This document shows positions 22,860 through 37,310 of a stretch of DNA of 64,000 nucleotides, piece after piece (within the stretch, counting starts at the first letter, position 1; each line of letters opens with the position of its first letter). The notes under the pieces were generated by a model that did no database searches, was not told where the DNA came from, and was given only the letters and a program-made list of their open reading frames with translations. A program made the position numbers and the translations under genes. The stretch covers positions 5,642,001-5,706,000 of the forward strand of contig NC_016472.1 of NCBI RefSeq assembly GCF_000226095.1, in the 5' to 3' direction. The DNA is from Thermothelomyces thermophilus ATCC 42464 (Eukaryota; Ascomycota; Sordariomycetes; Sordariales; Chaetomiaceae).

Positions 22860-23336
22860 GAGGACTCGGATGGGTTAGATGGGTATAGGCATGAATCATG
22901 ATCCCCTGTAGATTTTGCTCCGACCATCCAGCGGCATGCCATCTCCTTGTTCTTATTTTTTTTGGGTTGTTCAAGCGCATAAACAGTGCAGGCATGACAT
23001 GCATCAATGAGTGCACCAGAGCTGAGCCACTACTTTGTGAAGCCGGAACTGTGTATGGTTGTCCTCATAACAAGTGATGCTTTGCTTCATAGAAAAAAAT
23101 GGTGGCTCCTCCGGCCATAATAATCTCCCTTTGCGATCCCTCTTGTGCCCCTCTCCAACCCAGACAAAGACGAAGGAGGCTATGATGCTCGGACCTCATT
23201 CGTCGCGGCGCCGTCGGCAGTTTCTCCTTCCCGGAAGGGTCCTGACCATTCGGATGTGACTGCAACAGAGCCAGATATTACTACTACAGAAGCTCTGGGC
23301 TTAACGTCCATCGTGGACGGCCGGCAGAGCGCCCAA

Positions 23337-23369
<33 letters not shown>

Positions 23370-23405
23370 TTGCTCCGTGCTCATCCGACAAACCAACAAC
23401 CCACC
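22860..23405. other. Convergent gap between PRE4 and GFA1
   Basis: Contains the 3' ends of both genes and a T15A16 palindrome close to the GFA1 stop codon. No gene is supported in it. Confidence 0.6.
23339..23369. repeat. T15A16 palindromic tract
   Basis: 15 T (23339-23353) run directly into 16 A (23354-23369), a near-perfect self-complementary tract 36 bases beyond the GFA1 stop. It could fold as a hairpin in DNA or in either transcript. Confidence 0.9.
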
Positions 23406-26031
<2,626 letters not shown>

Positions 26032-28668
26032 CTTGACGGACCAACTTGCAGCAAGTGGCGCGAAGAAACGGAAAGGAATTGGGAACGCGGGCGCAAGATG
26101 CCGGGGTATTCGCGAAAACTGGTGTAGCAAGGCCCCAAGTGCCAGGAAGAGAACGCAGTTTTATGGGGATGTGGTTGGGGAAGAGCAGGATGGGATGGAC
26201 AGGAAACAGTTGCTATGGTCACCGGGGAGCTTGACTTTATGGGCGATCTGGCGGGGAGGAATGCTGCAGACCGCAGGCAGTGTGGAGCCTGTTGGCGGCC
26301 AGACGAGGCAGGGGTTTGTCCAGGCCCGGGCAGGGGACATGACAAGTCGTCATTGCCCGACAGGGGCCTCCCAAAGAGCGAAGAGCACCTTCTTGTTCGA
26401 AGGAGACAGTGAAATGGTGTTCAATACCTGCGAGCAACTTGATTGCTTCTTCCCTCCCGGGCTTTGTATTAATCTACGAATGCTGCATATGCACAAGCTA
26501 CTTTCCCTTCTTGCTTTCTTCCCACCGGTTTGAGATCATAAAGTGGAGTACTACGGGGGAGACGTACGCAATGGCGTGGTTCGGTAGACGAGAAGTGCCT
26601 ACCAGGTGTTCGAAAACCCTCGCTTAATCTATCGGACTGCTTTGGCCGTCTTTTGGTGATGGATATCAAGTGGCTAGGAATGCGCACGAGCAGCAAGACT
26701 CATGACGATTTATTCACGTACGCTGTATAGTTCTCCATGAATAGGGAAGATGAAGATGAGAGCAGCGTCACATGCCCATCTTGTTACTTTGCGCAACACC
26801 TGGATTACCTGGCACTAAACCGGAGGGCGAGGTGGGGAGCATGCGTAGTGTAGTGTAGTGTATGTACGGATTGCACTACACTACTCCGTACATAAGCTCA
26901 GCCTTGATGCCCAGCATTCTGCCTCGTCAACGCATGGCGCCGCTAGGAGGATGCAGTTCGCGTACCTTAATGGATGCATGTATGTATTAATCCGCACTTT
27001 TGCTCTCCCGTTAACCATATCCGGGGATCTCCGCCTTTGGGGTCTGTTATGCTTCATCCTCAAAATCGACGATTCCCTTGGCAGCAGCCAGCAGCGCGGC
27101 GCTTCGGGGGCTTTCCCCAGCGAAAACGCATCGCGGAGGAGGCATGGCGATCACGGCGTCTAGAATCCGCCCCCCTGACCCTCTGCCGCCTGTCCTGTGC
27201 ACGCCGAGAGCCTGTCGTGCATCTCGGGAAGGCTCACCGCCACCCCGCCATCTCGCCTGTTTTTCTGATGAGCGATGTTGAACTTGAATCTAGCTGATGG
27301 ATCCGGACGATGGCTCCCACAATCCACCGGACTAAGTCTCGGCAGTAGGCGGGTCCAAAGCCTCTCTCGGTAACGGCCGGACAATGAGAGTTTCGTATTT
27401 TGCTGGATCGACGCAGCCCCCTTTTGAGTACCGCAGTTGCACTCAATATTTCGTATGTACATTGCCCTGTTGTTACACCACATCATTGTTTTTGTTTACC
27501 AGCGATTCTCACCTCTATGCTCCTCTAACATCAATTCACCCATGGTCTTCAGCAAACCTTGCCATACTCAAGTCTACACAATGTCTGACCCTCCAATTCG
27601 ATGAATCTTTGCTACCCTTAATAAGTGGAGGAGATAGGTGCACGTGCAGTGCAGACTTTCAGCATGGATGTGTGCGTGTTGTCCGGATCTTGGGATACGG
27701 AGCATTCGTAAGCGCGTACGGATTACCAGGAACAGCGTGGTAGTTACTAGTAAGTACAGAGTACTCCGTACCCGACGCGATAACGACTCGAGTCTCAAAA
27801 AGGGTCTTTCTCGGCCCTCCTTGTCCCTGCTCAATGGGCGCGGGAGCCCACTTTTGCGGCTGTGAAGCGCGCCGAGTAAAGGGGTCGCCTGGCCTTGGCA
27901 GCTATTCTTGGAACTCAGGCCGCCGCCCCCACGAGGCCAAGTGCCGGACACGACCTTGGAACACGAGCAAACACATGGATCAAGGCCTTGCTGGAATATG
28001 AGATCATCACACGGCAGCGGCATCGCCATCCAATAGCCGGCACACCAATTGACGGTTCGTTAGTTAGCACATGGTAGCCAACCGTAATCCTACCACTACA
28101 CTAGAACGTCACTGCGGAAAGTTAAGGTGTGTCTATGTATGCACTAGTAATCTTGGGGCTGAGAGGCTGTCCCGCAGTGACCGACAAATCCTACCAACGG
28201 TGTTGCCAGATGAGGCTAATGCACCCTACTCTGCACACTCACAGCCCTATCTATGTACGGATTACACTATGTAAGCTTCCTACCCCTTTTACACTCTTCC
28301 TTGTGCCAGGGGGTAGCATTGAGCTAGGTAACATAGCCCCCCGGATCGATATCACCGGGAAGGATCAGGAAGGAGCATGCAGACAGACTACGCCATGTCT
28401 GGCGACGAGCTGGTGTAGGGGACCTGTGTATTCCGAATGACGGCCCCGAATACTCTTCGCAGATGCGAAAATACCAGAGGGACGGGCCATATCGCAAGCT
28501 GATGCTGGGACGCTGACCACCACGGGGGTTTAAACTTATCTTCGCGCTGATCGGCCCATCATTCAATATTGGTACAATGGCACACAGGCCCATCAAGCTG
28601 TGTTCATGACAAGGTCCAATGCAAGCAAGGTTATGCAGAAGCACCAAGCGTGTCTGCCCCTGCGCCCC
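26032..28668. other. Intergenic region upstream of GFA1
   Basis: About 2.6 kb between the GFA1 start (-) and the RPT4 stop (-). It should contain the GFA1 promoter. TACTCCGTAC motifs lie at 26882-26891 and 27762-27771. No frame has a recognisable domain. Confidence 0.5.
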
Positions 28669-30082
28669 TCACAACTTCTGGTACTCAAGCTTGCCCTCCA
28701 GCTTCTTCGCTTCGACCAGCTTGCGCACCGCCTTGTTGAAGTCGTCCTGGTTGATAGCGTCCCTGTCATCTTTGATGGCAAATAGGCCCCTGGAGGATGG
28801 GTGTCAGTGGAAGAAGACAGAGCGGGAGCAGGGGAATCGGCATGTCAGCAGAGGGATACTCACGCCTCGGTCACCACGTTCCGCAGATCGGCCCCGTTCA
28901 GCCCGTCGCTCATCTTGACGATGCTCTCAAAGTCGATCTCGCCCTCCTTGGCCACGCCGGCCGCATGAATCTTGAGAATCTCCAGCCGGCCCACCTCGTT
29001 GGGCAGCGGGATCTCGATCTTGCGGTCCAGGCGGCCGGCGCGCAGCAGCGCCGGGTCGAGCGTGTCGGGCCGGTTAGTTGCCATGATGATCTTGGTCTTG
29101 CCAAGGTAGTCGAAGCCGTCGAGCTGGTTGAGCAGCTCCATGAGGGTGCGTTGGATCTCGCGGTCCGCACTCGTGCCCTCGCTGAACCGCCGCCCTCCGA
29201 TGGCGTCGATCTCGTCCATGAAGATGATGCACGGCTCGTGCTCTTTGGCGTAGCCGAACATCTCGCGGATCAGGCGTGCCGACTCGCCAATATACTTGTC
29301 GACGATAGCCGAGGAGACGACTGTAGTGCGGGACGAATAATTGTGAGTCAGGCATGTTGCGCGAGGCATAGGGAGTGGAGCGGAGAACGTCACGCACCTT
29401 TCAAGAAGTTAGTTTCGAGACTGCTAGCCACCGCCCTCGCGAGCAGCGTCTTTCCCGTGCCGGGAGGCCCGTAGAGGAGCACACCCTTGGGCGGCTTGAT
29501 GCCGACGCGCAGGAACAGCTCCGGATTCTTGAGCGGCAGCTCAATCACCTCTCTGAGCTCGCGGATCTGCTCGTTGAGCCCGCCGATGCCGGCGAAGCTG
29601 ACCTGTCCCGGGTCCTCGAGAGACATGTTGTAGACCAGCGGGTCGACCTCGCGCGGAAGCATGCGCATGATGGTGAGCGTCGTCATATCGAGCGCCACGC
29701 GCGTACCCTGCTTCAGCTTGCTCTTGTCCACCTTGGATCGGCACCCGACGACGTAGCGTGGCCCGGACGAGGCCTTTACTATGACTGTAGCGCGCGGAAG
29801 AAAAGGAAAACGTCAGCGTTTTTGTTCAAATATCTCAACATTGATGGCTATCGGCGGCAGAGGGAACACACATCTCTCGTCGTCCAACTGCTTGAGCACT
29901 TCGCCGATGATCTGCCCGACGCTTTGCAACGCCTTGATGTTCTCTTCTGTCTGCTCGTATTCTTTTTGAAGGCTCTTGATTTCCATCCGGAGGTTCTTGA
30001 GCTTCGTCTCCCATTCCCGCGACTCAATCAGCTTCTGCTTGAAGGAGGCGAGGGCGTGCTCGCGCTCCTGGTCTGACGCCAT
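28669..30082 (-). CDS. rpt4: 26S proteasome regulatory ATPase Rpt4
   Basis: One of six AAA ATPases at the base of the 19S particle that unfold substrates and open the 20S gate. Minus-strand exons 29872-30082, 29398-29784, 28864-29320 and 28669-28789 give 391 residues. Order: N-terminal coiled coil (residues about 25-70, [19 protein letters not shown]), OB-fold region ([20 protein letters not shown]), Walker A GPPGTGKT, Walker [14 protein letters not shown], second region of homology [20 protein letters not shown], and the C-terminal helical domain ending [20 protein letters not shown] and [13 protein letters not shown] are restored exactly by splicing. The ending and coiled coil fit Rpt4 (PSMC6) better than other Rpt subunits. 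Confidence 0.95.
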
Positions 30083-32068
30083 TGCTGCTCGGGAGGGGTT
30101 TGCTGTTGATTTCGGCCTTGCGGTGATCGGGCAAAATGTGATGTCGAAGCGGCGCGCGAAGGCTCCTGTTCGTTCGTGGGGTTCGGCGACGATGGAGTCG
30201 GTTGCTGGCGTTTGTGGTGGCGTTCCAGGTTGGTTGGGTTGCGGCTGGTGCCGGTTGCGCTGCGAGGCAGTTGAGCGATCGAGAGCTTACCCAAGCTTCT
30301 GTTGCCTTGCGAGAGTGGGTCCAGTTGTTCTTGGGCTTGGCGTTGCTGTTTGTTCGACGCTCGACTGTGCAACGGGGTCGGGCTCGACCCGACAAACCAA
30401 CCATCTTGAAGTTCTTCCAGGCCCTCTCTCAGTGCAAATAATCAATTGCACCTCAACTCACATGTTGTGAGCTCCTAAAAGATACCTACAGAGATATGAG
30501 AGGTTTGAAGTTTCCTATCATGTATTATTATGCAACAAAGTTGCCAGAGGCGCGCCCGCGGCGTCGAAGTGCCAGCAGTTGGGACGTGGACCCATATTTA
30601 ATTATCCTTCTAAAACTGACACGGCCATGTTCTCCTGAGAGCACGCCTCGACGCTTTTGCTCGCAGCATTCTCTTTCTGGTAATTAATTAATAATAGACG
30701 CTAGTGACAACGCATGGATATTCTTTCAGATTTTCAACCCGTCAGGCGCGAACTCGAAATTCGGTGACACCTTCCGAGCGGCGTTTTCGCCCTTCCCGTC
30801 TTTCCACTGAAGGATTGAAAGAATTGGGGGCATAGCACTCTTCCCACATATGCGCGCATGCACCACGGTCCATTTCTCTTGAAGGCGAGTCCAGCTTGCA
30901 GGTTGTTGCGAGATGGACCGGAGAAACATCTACCACCATTGCTGGTCCTGCTGTGACAACAACCCGTCCCAAATGGTCAACACTAGACCTAAGGCCAAGA
31001 TGGTGGCATTGGATTGTCGCGGCTGTCAAGATTGAGACGTCCAGCGGCGCAGAGACGAGAGCTTTACGAAACGCAGACACATCGAGGCGGCCACAAGTAA
31101 CAGCCGCAGAGTCGCGGTACGTTGAGGATATGGAGCACAGCCATGACAAGCATGAGACGCTGATCGTAGGCTTCGAAAGCCCCTGAATGTCGGCATCAAG
31201 AAAGTCTAATTAATAATTCAAGCCCTGTTCATGATAGAGACGGCAAAGGCCGCCATAGTCAACAAAGAAAGAGCTTCACTGGCGACAGTGACCGAATAAT
31301 CAAGCCCTTTCCAGCCATAATTACTAGGGCAGCCGATTCCCTGTATCATGGCTCAGCACTTCTGCCGGTTGAAGAAGTGCAGACTCACGATGAGATCCTT
31401 ACATCATGTGACAGCTCAAAGCTCTCGTTTGCCTCGCTCAGGTTTCATTGTGATTTATTACATGCACTTGATTTTTTCCTGCGACCTTCTACACTCTCCG
31501 GTGGCTTTACATGTTCTCCTCTCAGTACTTCAAGAACAGGGGCTCGTGAGAAACTGAGAAACCCGCCTCGTGTCGGGACTGTTCCTGTGCGGATCAGCCC
31601 TATGTGACGACCGCCTGTCAATGGCAATGCTATTAACTGGATTGGGAGACGGAGAACTCGCAACATCCACTCTGTGACAGTGCGGGGAATGCCGACGTTG
31701 CAAAGTAATAGAGCAGGCATAGCTGCAGTTGCTAAAGACTCCTACTGCGCAAGACTCGCTACACCTTTAAGCAGTGCAGGATGCAGAGCTTCTTTGCTCC
31801 GTGTTTGACGTAATAGTACCAGTATATCAGGTCGTACCAGCTTGCCAGAAAGGCTGGGCTGCATGCAAACTCGAGAGGTTTAAGTACACTTGTTAATTAC
31901 TTCGTATATGTTATGTCATCAGCTCATGGCTTAATATAGTCTCATGCCGCGCCTATGCACATCGATATTATAATCCTGCCTAGGTAGCTATCCTTTTGCG
32001 TATTACGCTCGCGCAATGATGCCCCGACGTCACAATTGATTCAATCATAGAGTTTGACGCGCCCTCTG
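30083..32068. other. Intergenic region, start of the TAATTA-rich half
   Basis: About 2 kb upstream of RPT4. The first TAATTA motifs of the dense set appear here (30599, 30681, 31207, 31317, 31890s). A short frame at 30910-31030 carries several Cys (HHCWSCC and CRGC), too short and isolated to call a gene. No other gene seen. Confidence 0.5.
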
Positions 32069-32690
32069 GCCATCACCCACATCGGCACAGCCACGGCGGC
32101 GATTCAATTTGACGGTATCAAGCTCCTGACGGACCTAGTCTTCGCCTCTGCTGACACCGAATGAGAAACCAGCCGCACATCTATGAAGTCCTGCTCGGTC
32201 ACGAGGACCGTCCTGACGACCTGGGACGAGCCGGGCCGCGCGGCTCTCGAGGTCCTGCCGGTGTTGATGACGCCTGATGGCGCAAAGAATCTTACGCCGA
32301 GGTCGGACGTGAGAGCTATCAAGCCTTGGCTCGTCTGGCTCGTCTTTGTTCTCTTTTTCGTTCCCTCTCGCAACGAATATCCTTACTGGTGTTATGCAGA
32401 AATAATTATCTCGGGATGGCAGCTGACATGTAATTAATTAATAACTTGTGGCAGGGAGACCCTCCACCTGAGGCTGGCGGAAAGAGATTTGAGGTGACGA
32501 ACACGCCGGAGGATGCCAGCCTGTTCCGGGAGCTCGAGGATGACGTACTGGTGCCCATGCACTTTGAATTCTGGGCGCACTTTGCTGAGAAGCGGAACGC
32601 GCTGGCTGCGGTGCTGGGGAAGGATGTTTTGGAGGACAGGTAATTAAGGTGCGGTGGTTGCGGCCGGGAATCAAGACGACTCTTGTTTGA
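32069..32690 (+). pseudogene. Decayed metallo-beta-lactamase-fold hydrolase gene
   Basis: Pieces of one protein appear in order but in different frames. Frame 1 from 32069 reads AITHIGTATAAIQFDGIKLL and TDLVFASADTE, then a stop (32162). A shifted frame near 32176 reads HIYEVLLGHEDRPDDLGRAG. Another shift gives VLMTPDGAKNLTPRSD and VRAIKPW (to about 32330). From 32475 GGKRFEVTNTP is followed at once by EDASLFRELEDDVLVPMHFE, so the middle with further metal ligands looks deleted. After a stop inside an 8-base TAATTA-containing insertion (32641-32648) the end VRWLRPGIKTTLV resumes. Family: UlaG-like MBL-fold hydrolases (THIGTAT start, LLSHEDH motif). Here the third residue of that motif is Gly and the last is Arg, further loss of function. 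At least three frame changes, two stops and one deletion. Confidence 0.7.
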
Positions 32691-32939
32691 TTCTTCGACC
32701 GTTTGAAAAAAAACTGGACGCTTCGTAATCATTACTTGCCCATGCAGCGCCAACATAAGGACATATAGAGTGGGAAATTGGACTCGGCTGTGGTATCAAT
32801 GACCGCCTCGGTCTAGATTGAGCAAGATAGGTATTATCTAATATGTACAATGCACCCAACACCCAAGCTCAAGTCCGTGCCACCAATTCTCCCAAGCAAA
32901 CTAATCATACAACGACGTTTTGACGCGTATTTCATCTTC

Positions 32940-34174
32940 TCAACACGTCCTTGTCCCCTCCTCCTCTTCATTGAACCCCACTCCAACCGTCTTCGGCACC
33001 GCTCCGTCAACTCCCGCCTGGCCGTCCTGCACCCCGTTCTGCAGTTTCAATCCTTCCATCCCCGACACCATTCCTGCAAAAGGGCACACTCCGGCCTTCG
33101 CCTCTTCCCCGCGTTGGCCCTGCCCCTGCTGCCCGGGGCTCTTCTCCTTCTCAGCCTCCTCCTTCGCCCCGTCTTGCTCCTCCCCTTCTGCTGCTGCTAC
33201 CGCCGCCGCCGCCGCCGCCGCCGCGGCGTCCTCCTCCTGGTCGGGCGTGAGCACCCTCTTGCCGTGGAGATACCCCTCCTTCTCGGCCAGGCGGGAGGCG
33301 TAGTCGACGCCGTCGGTGAACTCCTCGCCGTCGGTGACGTACCAGCGGGCGAAGAGGTCGTTCTGGATCCACACGACCTTGCCGAGCGCCTTGACGATGG
33401 CGATCCGGCGGGCCAGGGGCAGCCGCGGATGTGAGAGGATGGCTTCACTCAGGACGTCCTGGATCACGGCCAGGGTGGCGCCGATGTGGACGTACTCGAT
33501 GTGCAGCGGCCGGGAGCGGCCCAGTCCCGTGTGCATCATGCTGTTTCGTGATGACGGGGGTTTTGACGGGGCACAAGGTCAGCTTTCTTTCTTTTTTTTT
33601 ATCGTTTGCTGTCTCTCAAAGCTTCTGTCTCATGTCACCCTCTCCTGGAATAATGAGAAGGAGGCCAGGGAGTCTTTCGCCATGAGAGGTGGGGGAAAAC
33701 GGTAGAGCAAACATACCCAACTTTGTCGAGATATTCCCAGAACTCCATCTGCGTCGGATCAGAGCAGAGCTTCTTGAGGTAAGCGCGCAGAAAGGACTTG
33801 CGGTGCAGGATCTGCGGGCTCGTCTCATCCGGGTCCGAGTCCATGGGCCCTTCAAACGCGGTGCTCCGGGTCTGAAACGCACGAGCCGTGATGTCATACT
33901 GCAGCAGCTTGCGGTAGACAATGTTGACTACGGCTGGAGTGAGGGCTTGAATGTATCTAGAGCCTGACCGGAGGGCTTCGATATCACCTGGGAGTGGGGT
34001 AAGTACGGGCGCTCCTTCGCCAGAAGATATAGTAAGTGCAGGGGAGCGGAGGGGAGATGGCTCACTGGCTCCAAAGTCGAGGAATGAGTGCAGGTAGCGG
34101 ATTCGAGACTCGAGGTCCGTATAGAGCGACTTGCGGTCAATGTGCTGCATTGGCCGTGTTTTTGTTGTCGACAT
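32940..34174 (-). CDS. Fungal protoglobin (globin-sensor domain protein)
   Basis: Heme protein of the protoglobin/globin-coupled-sensor fold; role in fungi unknown, perhaps O2, NO or CO sensing. Minus-strand exons 34066-34174, 33717-33987 and 32940-33540 give 326 residues. The globin domain spans about residues 10-205: MQHIDRKSLYTDLESRI, YIQALTPAVVNIVYRKLL, DITARAFQTRSTAFEGP, MEFWEYLDKVGMMHTGL and PLHIEYVHIGATLAVIQD, the last with the likely proximal His (about residue 138). KALGKVVWIQNDLFARWYV closes the domain. An extension of about 110 residues follows, with an Ala9 run and a Cys-Pro motif (GVCPFAGMVSGMEGL). A second ATG at 34150 (MQHIDRK) is a possible start. Identity is strong; function is not. 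Confidence 0.88.
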
Positions 34175-35958
34175 CTTGAGTGATTATCTTTGTTGGCTCA
34201 GGGATAATTAAGTGTAATTATTTTGTCAAGCAATCGGCATGCAGAACAAGTGGTTTCAACTCGACTCGGATCAAATTCACACTACGTGTGAGATACTCGA
34301 GGGGCACGTGTAGGGACCTGATGTTGTCCTGAATTCGAACTGCTAGAGAGGAAGGGGATATTTGAATGTTTTGGACGCCTTCTTGAGAAACTATCAAGCT
34401 CGATGTTTAGCAGTGGTGGTGTGAGGTAAGGCAGATGGGGCTGTGGTGGTCTGACTGTCAAGCGAAATCGAATGATTGCCATTTTGGACCTCTTCCAGAA
34501 TGTGATTGGCTAACCACGGCTGCGAACCACAAGACTAGGCGGCAGGTAAAACAACTAATATTTGGAACCTCCGTCACCAGCTGAACTAACGGATTCCGCT
34601 CTCCTTGTACTGTACAGTACATACATACCGGCTCTTCCCGATCGGCCTCGGTCCGGAGCTCCGCATTCGGCGTCGTAATTATGTCTCAGCATACTGTACC
34701 GAATTTTGCCGTCATCGCTCCGTTTGACTGTGAGCCCCTGGTCGGTCACACTAGAAGAGCAAGGCACAACGCACAAGGGCCTAGTCATATTAGAGGTAGC
34801 TAGGAGGTAGCTATAAGTAGCCCGCCACCACATACCATGCTGAACGACAATCGCTATTGCCATCTCCCGTCATTTCAAGGGAGTAACACTTGCCCTCCAA
34901 AGAATGTTTCGGCATGCGAAGCCTAACGGACCCGAAGTCGGGAGATGCTGCAAAGTTTGTAGTGACTTAATTGCCTGGTTTGCTAGACAAACTCATTCGG
35001 ATGCGAAGCGAAAGGCGAGATTCGATTGTTTTGAACGAACCAGGTTCTGTTAGGTACTTTGTGAGAGTATCAGTGTTGACGGGATTGCAGCAGGGAAAGT
35101 TCCATTTGCGATGCGCAACTTTGGACATCAGGGCCGGGCAGCTGGACAAGAACGCGGATTCCATCTCATGCCGAGTATGCGAGCACTGAAATGGCATAGG
35201 TTTGGAATTGGACGAGCTCTTGAGAATGAAAACGTTCAGCGTAACAGCAAGAGCATCTACAAACTTAGATGTTTTCTAACACAATGAGGGCGTCTGCCAT
35301 GGGTATGTGCTGACACGAAATATCAAACCGCGCACATTTGGAACGAGGTTCTTTATTTAGTTGCCTTGCACACGTGTTTCCATTCAGCTGCATCTCAATC
35401 TGCGTGCGTTTCCTTACGAGGAGAAAAGTCGCCCCGTATTGTCCCAGCTTCTCCCTAAAATGCGCCTGCCTTCGTATGATGGGGTCAGGTGAAGGGGTCT
35501 CGTAACTGCAGTTGCGGAGGGAAACAGCTGGTTGATGCTTTGAGATTCGCGACTCTTTCCTTTCCGTTCCGGGCGCTTTCGTCATGGGCACGCTGCCGCT
35601 TCCGTCTCTAGTGGCCAATTCGTTATCTCTTTCCCAAGCATGACACACACCTCGGCCGATGGAGATGCAGCCCCGATGTGGCGCGCTTCCTGCCCAATTC
35701 CGTCATGAGCATCTTCCCCGAACGGCGGCTGGAGCGAGCTTCCAGTCTATAAAGCTCTTCCAAGTCCCCGGGGCCCTGGAATCAATTCTCCGAGCAATCC
35801 GTTTTCTCCATCACCATTCGACTTCGAGTCATTTCAGCAAGTTTTCTGACAGCAGGCACATACCGTATCTCTTTTGCTGATCTCTTCAGCAGGCAAAGCA
35901 CCTGTCTGTCCGTTCGTTTAATTTGTTTGTCTTCACAAACAAGTCTACCATTACAACC
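34175..35958. other. Divergent intergenic region
   Basis: About 1.8 kb between the protoglobin start (-) and the SDR-like start (+). Contains four or five TAATTA motifs and a TACTGTACAGTA palindrome (about 34607-34618). Pyrimidine-rich leader right before 35959. No gene supported. Confidence 0.5.
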
Positions 35959-37310
35959 ATGACACGTGAGTGCATGCCGACACTCCCTAATGACAAGACG
36001 GTCCTCGTGACCAACGGCTTTGAGCCACTTCGCCTACACATCATCAAGCGGCTGCTCGAGGAGGGGTGCCGGGTCCGGACGACGGTGTCGATGGCCAACC
36101 GCGCCGAATGGCTCGACGAGGTGTTTAAATGCTTCGTCGAATCTGAACAGTTTGAGCGCATGGTTCTCCCGGCCGAACCCCCCCTCCGCAAGCGGTACTG
36201 GAGACAGGCGGTCAAGGGTGTGGATGCCATCATCCATACCCCGACCATTCCCAACCTCGACCGCAAGCCCGTTGACGACGCGTGGCAGGAATCGGCCGAC
36301 AGCGTAACGAGCATCCTGGACGCGGCGGAGCTTGAACCCCAAATCAAGGCGTTCGTCATGACTGGCAACCTGGGGGCGGTGACGCCGCTCGTGGTGGAGA
36401 CGGATACGCGCGTCGACGCTTGGGATTTCAACACGCGAGAGGTGATCGGCGCGTACGAGGAATCTGGCAAGCCCGTACCCAACTACCAGATGCTGTTCAA
36501 CTCGTGCCACGTCCGGGCCGAGGAGGCACTGTGGAGTTGGATGGATGAGGCGAAGCCACACTTCAAGGCGAACGTGGTGGTCCCGTCCAACATCATCGGA
36601 TACAACTTCGCAACCAAGTACACGACGGCCTGGAAACACAATTGGCTCTGGAGGCTGTGGAAGTTCGGCAAGAGTGCGCCAGCCGTCCGAGGCGGCGGTC
36701 CCTGCCAAGCGCGTAAGTTTTATTCGTACCCACCTAATCTACCACCCCGGTGCCATGTGTGTGGCGGATGCTAACACAGGAATGTGCGTGCGCAGATTGG
36801 TACATCGACGTTGAGGATGCGGCGTTGATGCACATCGCGTGTGTCTTTGATGACACGATACAGCACGGGGAGCGCATCCAGGCATGGGGCTGCTTCCGGG
36901 AGTGGAACAGTGCCATCGAGATTCTGCAGGAGCGCGAAATCGAGAAAGCCAGGAAGGAGTTGGGGGAGCAGTTTGACAAGAAGGCCAGAGAAGCAGCGGA
37001 AAAACGCTACCCTTTTGTCGGCGAGGACGGCGTGAGGCGCGGCATGATCTACACCAACCTCAGAAGGATATCGGAGATCTGTACGAGGTGGAAGGACTAC
37101 CCCGGGTGGAAGCAATTCGAGGAGACGGTCAAGGAGTGCCTGGATCTCTTCGAGAACGGAGGAGACGAGAAGCCCGAACCGCCGGCTCCTCCACGGCGAC
37201 CCAACCCCTTCGTCCTACCCCCGGGAACTAACATCGACGAGTACCACAACAGATGGCTCTACCGTGATGAGCCTTCCCCTCCACCCCTCGAAACTGTGCG
37301 AACTTGGTGA
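35959..37310 (+). CDS. SDR-like NAD(P)-binding protein lacking catalytic residues
   Basis: Exons 35959-36712 and 36796-37310 give 422 residues. The fold is that of extended short-chain dehydrogenases of the NAD-epimerase/NmrA kind: KTVLVTNGF at the first strand, AVKGVDAIIHTPTIPNLD, SVTSILDAAELEPQIKAFVM, and a late WYIDVEDAALMHIACVFD. The usual Gly-rich loop (TGGxGFxxxH) reads TNGFEPLRLH. Where relatives have YxxSKxxAE there is FNSCHVRAEEA, so the catalytic Tyr and Lys both appear replaced. The C-terminal 80 residues are charged and Pro-rich. The frame is fully open and spliced cleanly, so this looks like an expressed non-catalytic relative rather than a broken gene. Ligand unknown. Confidence 0.75.

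Noticed and set aside
30910-31030. Short Cys-rich frame (HHCWSCC then CRGC)
   Set aside because: Only 38 codons, one stop ends it early, no splice extension found and no secure family.
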